Positions 61,847-64,000 of a stretch of 64,000 nucleotides of DNA are shown piece after piece (position 1 is the first letter of the stretch; each line of letters begins with the position of its first letter). A program made the position numbers and the translations under genes. The notes under the pieces were generated by a model. It was given only the letters and a program-made list of their open reading frames with translations, did no database searches and was not told where the DNA came from. The stretch is from contig CAJJDP010000130.1 in NCBI GenBank assembly GCA_905182995.1, positions 62,001-126,000 of the forward strand, read 5' to 3'. Origin of the DNA: Paramecium octaurelia. Lineage: Eukaryota > Ciliophora > Oligohymenophorea > Peniculida > Parameciidae.

Positions 61847-62886
61847 TCAATCCTAGACCATTCTGATCTAACTTGGCAGCTAACTCTAATATAAACTCTA
61901 ATTTCCATATTGACTCATTATCAAACTCTTCTGTAATTCATTATTCTCATCCAACCATCCCATCCTCTTTCCCTTCTCCCAAATGCCTTATTTAATCGTC
62001 CCATCCTAAAACACCATCGTCCCTCTTCCATTCTGTAATCCTTCTGCAAAGCTCCCTTCATATCTCTTACCATCTGCCCAAGTGTAAACTCCAAAACCAT
62101 CCTTCTTATCATTCTTAAACTCTCCTTAATAGGATTTCCCATCCGGCCATTTGTATACTCCATATCCATGCATAAAACCATTCAGAAATTGCCCTTCATA
62201 TGATCGTCCATTAGCCCATTGATACACTCCTTGCCCATTGAATTAGTTCTGTGTCCATTCACCCTAATATGCAGTTCCATCTGCCCAATAATAATTTCCT
62301 TCCCCATGTTTCATTCCTCTTGCATAATTGCCTTCATAACGCGATCCATCTGGCCACTCTTGCTTCCCAAATCCATGCTGCACATCCTCTTTCCATTCTC
62401 CTTCATACTTTCCATTCAGTTTATAATAAAAAGTTCCAAATCCCTCTGCCTACCCCTCATTCCATTCTCCTTCATAAATGTCTCCATCTGCATGAATAAA
62501 CTTCCCTCTTCCATGAGGCACGTTGTTGTGAAATTCTCCCTCATATCTTGCTCCATCCGGCCCTTTGTTTATTTTTAAATCATTATACATTCTTAGATTC
62601 CATGGCCTTCTCGTATTGTGCCTTTCCATTACCCCGTATAGAGAACTCCATCTGGAAATTAATAGGTGGGCCGTTCCTCTATTCTGTCCTCAATTTCAAT
62701 TGGAACCTATTATTTCTGTATTGGGAGTGATTGTTAGGGTCGATAGCTCATTCTTACAGACTACACAAAGTCTTCTGAGGGCCTATCGGTTAGTTCGATG
62801 TTCTCAGTGTATAATTCATTATTTGTAGAATCAAATATAACTTCTGCCTTTGAACAATGATCTATTGCAGTACATTAATTTCCCAT
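61847..62886 (-). CDS. MORN-repeat protein with N-terminal acylation signal
   Basis: 337 aa after one intron at 62563-62588 (AAG). Starts MGNQCTAID, fitting N-myristoylation at Gly2 and palmitoylation at Cys5. From about residue 85 to 300 there are nine or so MORN repeats of 23 residues: RYEGEFHNNVPHGRGKFIHA, IYEGEWNEGQAEGFGTFYY, KYEGEWKEDVQHGFGKQEWP, SYEGQFLNGFMHGYGVYKWP, SYQGEFKNDKKDGFGVYTWA. No kinase or other enzymatic domain is attached. MORN proteins bind lipids or act as membrane-cytoskeleton linkers, so a plasma or ciliary membrane position is likely. Confidence 0.92.
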
Positions 62887-63006
62887 TTATAATATTTAAT
62901 AATAAAATTTGCATAAAAAATAAACTGAAAAATTAATGAAGCCTTAATTAATTAAACTACTTAACAATTCATCGTAAAATTATAAATTAAATGGTCTATA
63001 AATAAT

Positions 63007-64000
63007 TCAGGGTAATATCTTCACAAAAGTACTGCCAAAAACTGAGCTTTTTAGCCCAAAAATAAAGTTAAATACCTTTACATCATCATACAATTCTAAA
63101 GCCTAAGAGTAAATTAATACAATACAATTTTTCTTTTTGCTGTTTCATTGCTCCACGTTATTTTCCTTGCTCTAAGATTAACCTCTACAACTATGGTATC
63201 GCCAAAATTTATTTCAACAAACTTCACCTAGGAATTCTTTACCCCTTTTAAGCACGTTGTTACAATTCCTTCATTACTTAAGATGTATGCACTTGATATG
63301 TGGACACTTATATATACCCATAAAATGCACCTTCAAAAACATTGTCATTATGAAATACTATATTCTAATGGCAAATACCAATCGACACAGCTTCACCACA
63401 CTAAACTTTGATTCTGGAAATAGAATTTTCAGTTATCACCTCCTCACTTAAAATGTACCTTGTTTATGAGAAAATGGATGAACTTCTTGCCTCATTGTTT
63501 TGAAAATTAAGTAAAATATCTTCATGTTTATTTATCTTTGAGAATGTAAAGCTTGATTACACTTAAATATTCATCACTTGTGAATTGTTGTTATTGCTCT
63601 AAATACTCTATCCTGAAGTAGAAATAATAATAGATCTTGCTGACTATTCCTCAATTACCTAAGATGGGCCTTTTTAAAAATATATCAGTACCTTATGAAC
63701 TTTAAATAGATTTTATATCTTGTTTAAGTGCAGAAATCTAAGTTACAATATTAGGTAATTTGCTTAATATTAATTTGTCTGATTTTTCTATTTTAATTAT
63801 ATTTTTTATGTCTCTAGTAAGATCCTAGGAGCTCTGGTTTTAGATTAATTCATCGCTTATTGATAATTCATTTATCAAATCAGATAGTGTTGCTGCCAAT
63901 GATTGCAATTGAGTAATGAAGTCTTTAATAGTCTTTAGAGTTTCTAATTTACTTTTTTTCCTATTAATATATTCCCTAAAATTGATCGCATCTTATAAAT
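63007..64000 (-). CDS. coiled-coil protein with C-terminal SPRY-like domain (5' end outside window)
   Basis: 3' part of a gene that enters from beyond 64000. Introns 63670-63691 (AAG), 63292-63317 (AAG) and 63103-63125 (TAG). The visible protein begins with coiled coil (KSKLETLKTIKDFITQLQSL), a Ser/Asn-rich linker, then a beta-rich domain: ISRIKVQCGEAVSIGICHQN, GAYILSNEGIVTTCLKGVKN, VEINFGDTIVVEVNLRARKI, ending FGSTFVKILP. This is the SPRY/B30.2-like domain that many Paramecium RING/B-box (TRIM-like) proteins carry at the C-terminus; whether a RING lies upstream cannot be seen here. Confidence 0.75.

Noticed and set aside
62219-62578. 119-codon plus-strand frame
   Set aside because: It is the antisense shadow of the MORN gene at 61847-62886, whose repeats produce long open frames on the opposite strand.

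Overview
The window looks like macronuclear DNA of a ciliate, most probably a Paramecium. It is very AT-rich. Every long reading frame uses TAA and TAG as sense codons (read here as Gln) and ends only at TGA. Genes are interrupted by very short introns (about 20-31 nt, mostly GTA...TAG, with a sizeable AAG-ended minority). Genes are packed tightly on both strands, and one encodes a trichocyst matrix protein. All coordinates below were read by hand with this code; 'aa' lengths assume the listed introns are removed and the total is a multiple of three.

Layout. 1-9.4 kb: an F-box/dynein-stalk gene, a coiled-coil gene, a MORN-Ulp1 protease gene, tRNA-Lys(UUU) and a Ser/Thr kinase. This part holds two perfect kilobase-scale direct duplications, each with a single N between the copies (1699 and 7956); both are probably assembly artefacts. 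9.4-14.3 kb: a large Cys-rich receptor-like protein with a GPS motif, and an unknown membrane protein. 14.5-24.2 kb: a coiled-coil gene, an MDR oxidoreductase, an EF-hand protein and an ELMO-domain protein divergent across 11 bp, a GAF-domain protein, a small ORF, and a secretory thioredoxin-like protein. 24.8-33.4 kb: a second F-box/dynein-stalk gene, COP9 subunit 2 and a CDC7-like kinase divergent across 20 bp, kinesin-13 and two coiled-coil genes. 33.4-39.4 kb: trichocyst matrix protein, J-domain protein, MFS transporter, a small unknown gene and a three-repeat Myb protein. 40-50 kb: a protein with SILK and RVxF PP1-docking motifs, an SCP/FCP-type phosphatase, an LRR protein, acyl-CoA oxidase, PP2C and a secretory YjeF_N-like protein. 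49.6-57 kb: C2/coiled-coil protein, RBBP4-type WD40, transaldolase, a second SILK+RVxF protein and an unknown gene. 57-64 kb: a CAMK-like kinase, mitochondrial EF-Tu and ATP synthase gamma (divergent), an Abitram homologue, an acylated-looking MORN protein and the 3' part of a coiled-coil/SPRY-like gene.

There is no operon logic. Relations between neighbours are mostly head-to-head pairs that must share a promoter: EF-hand/ELMO, CSN2/CDC7, RBBP4/transaldolase, and two mitochondrial genes (EF-Tu/ATP synthase gamma). Phosphorylation control is heavily represented: four kinase loci counting the artefactual copy, PP2C, an SCP-type phosphatase and two candidate PP1 regulators. Most lone AT-rich frames elsewhere are shadows of these genes.
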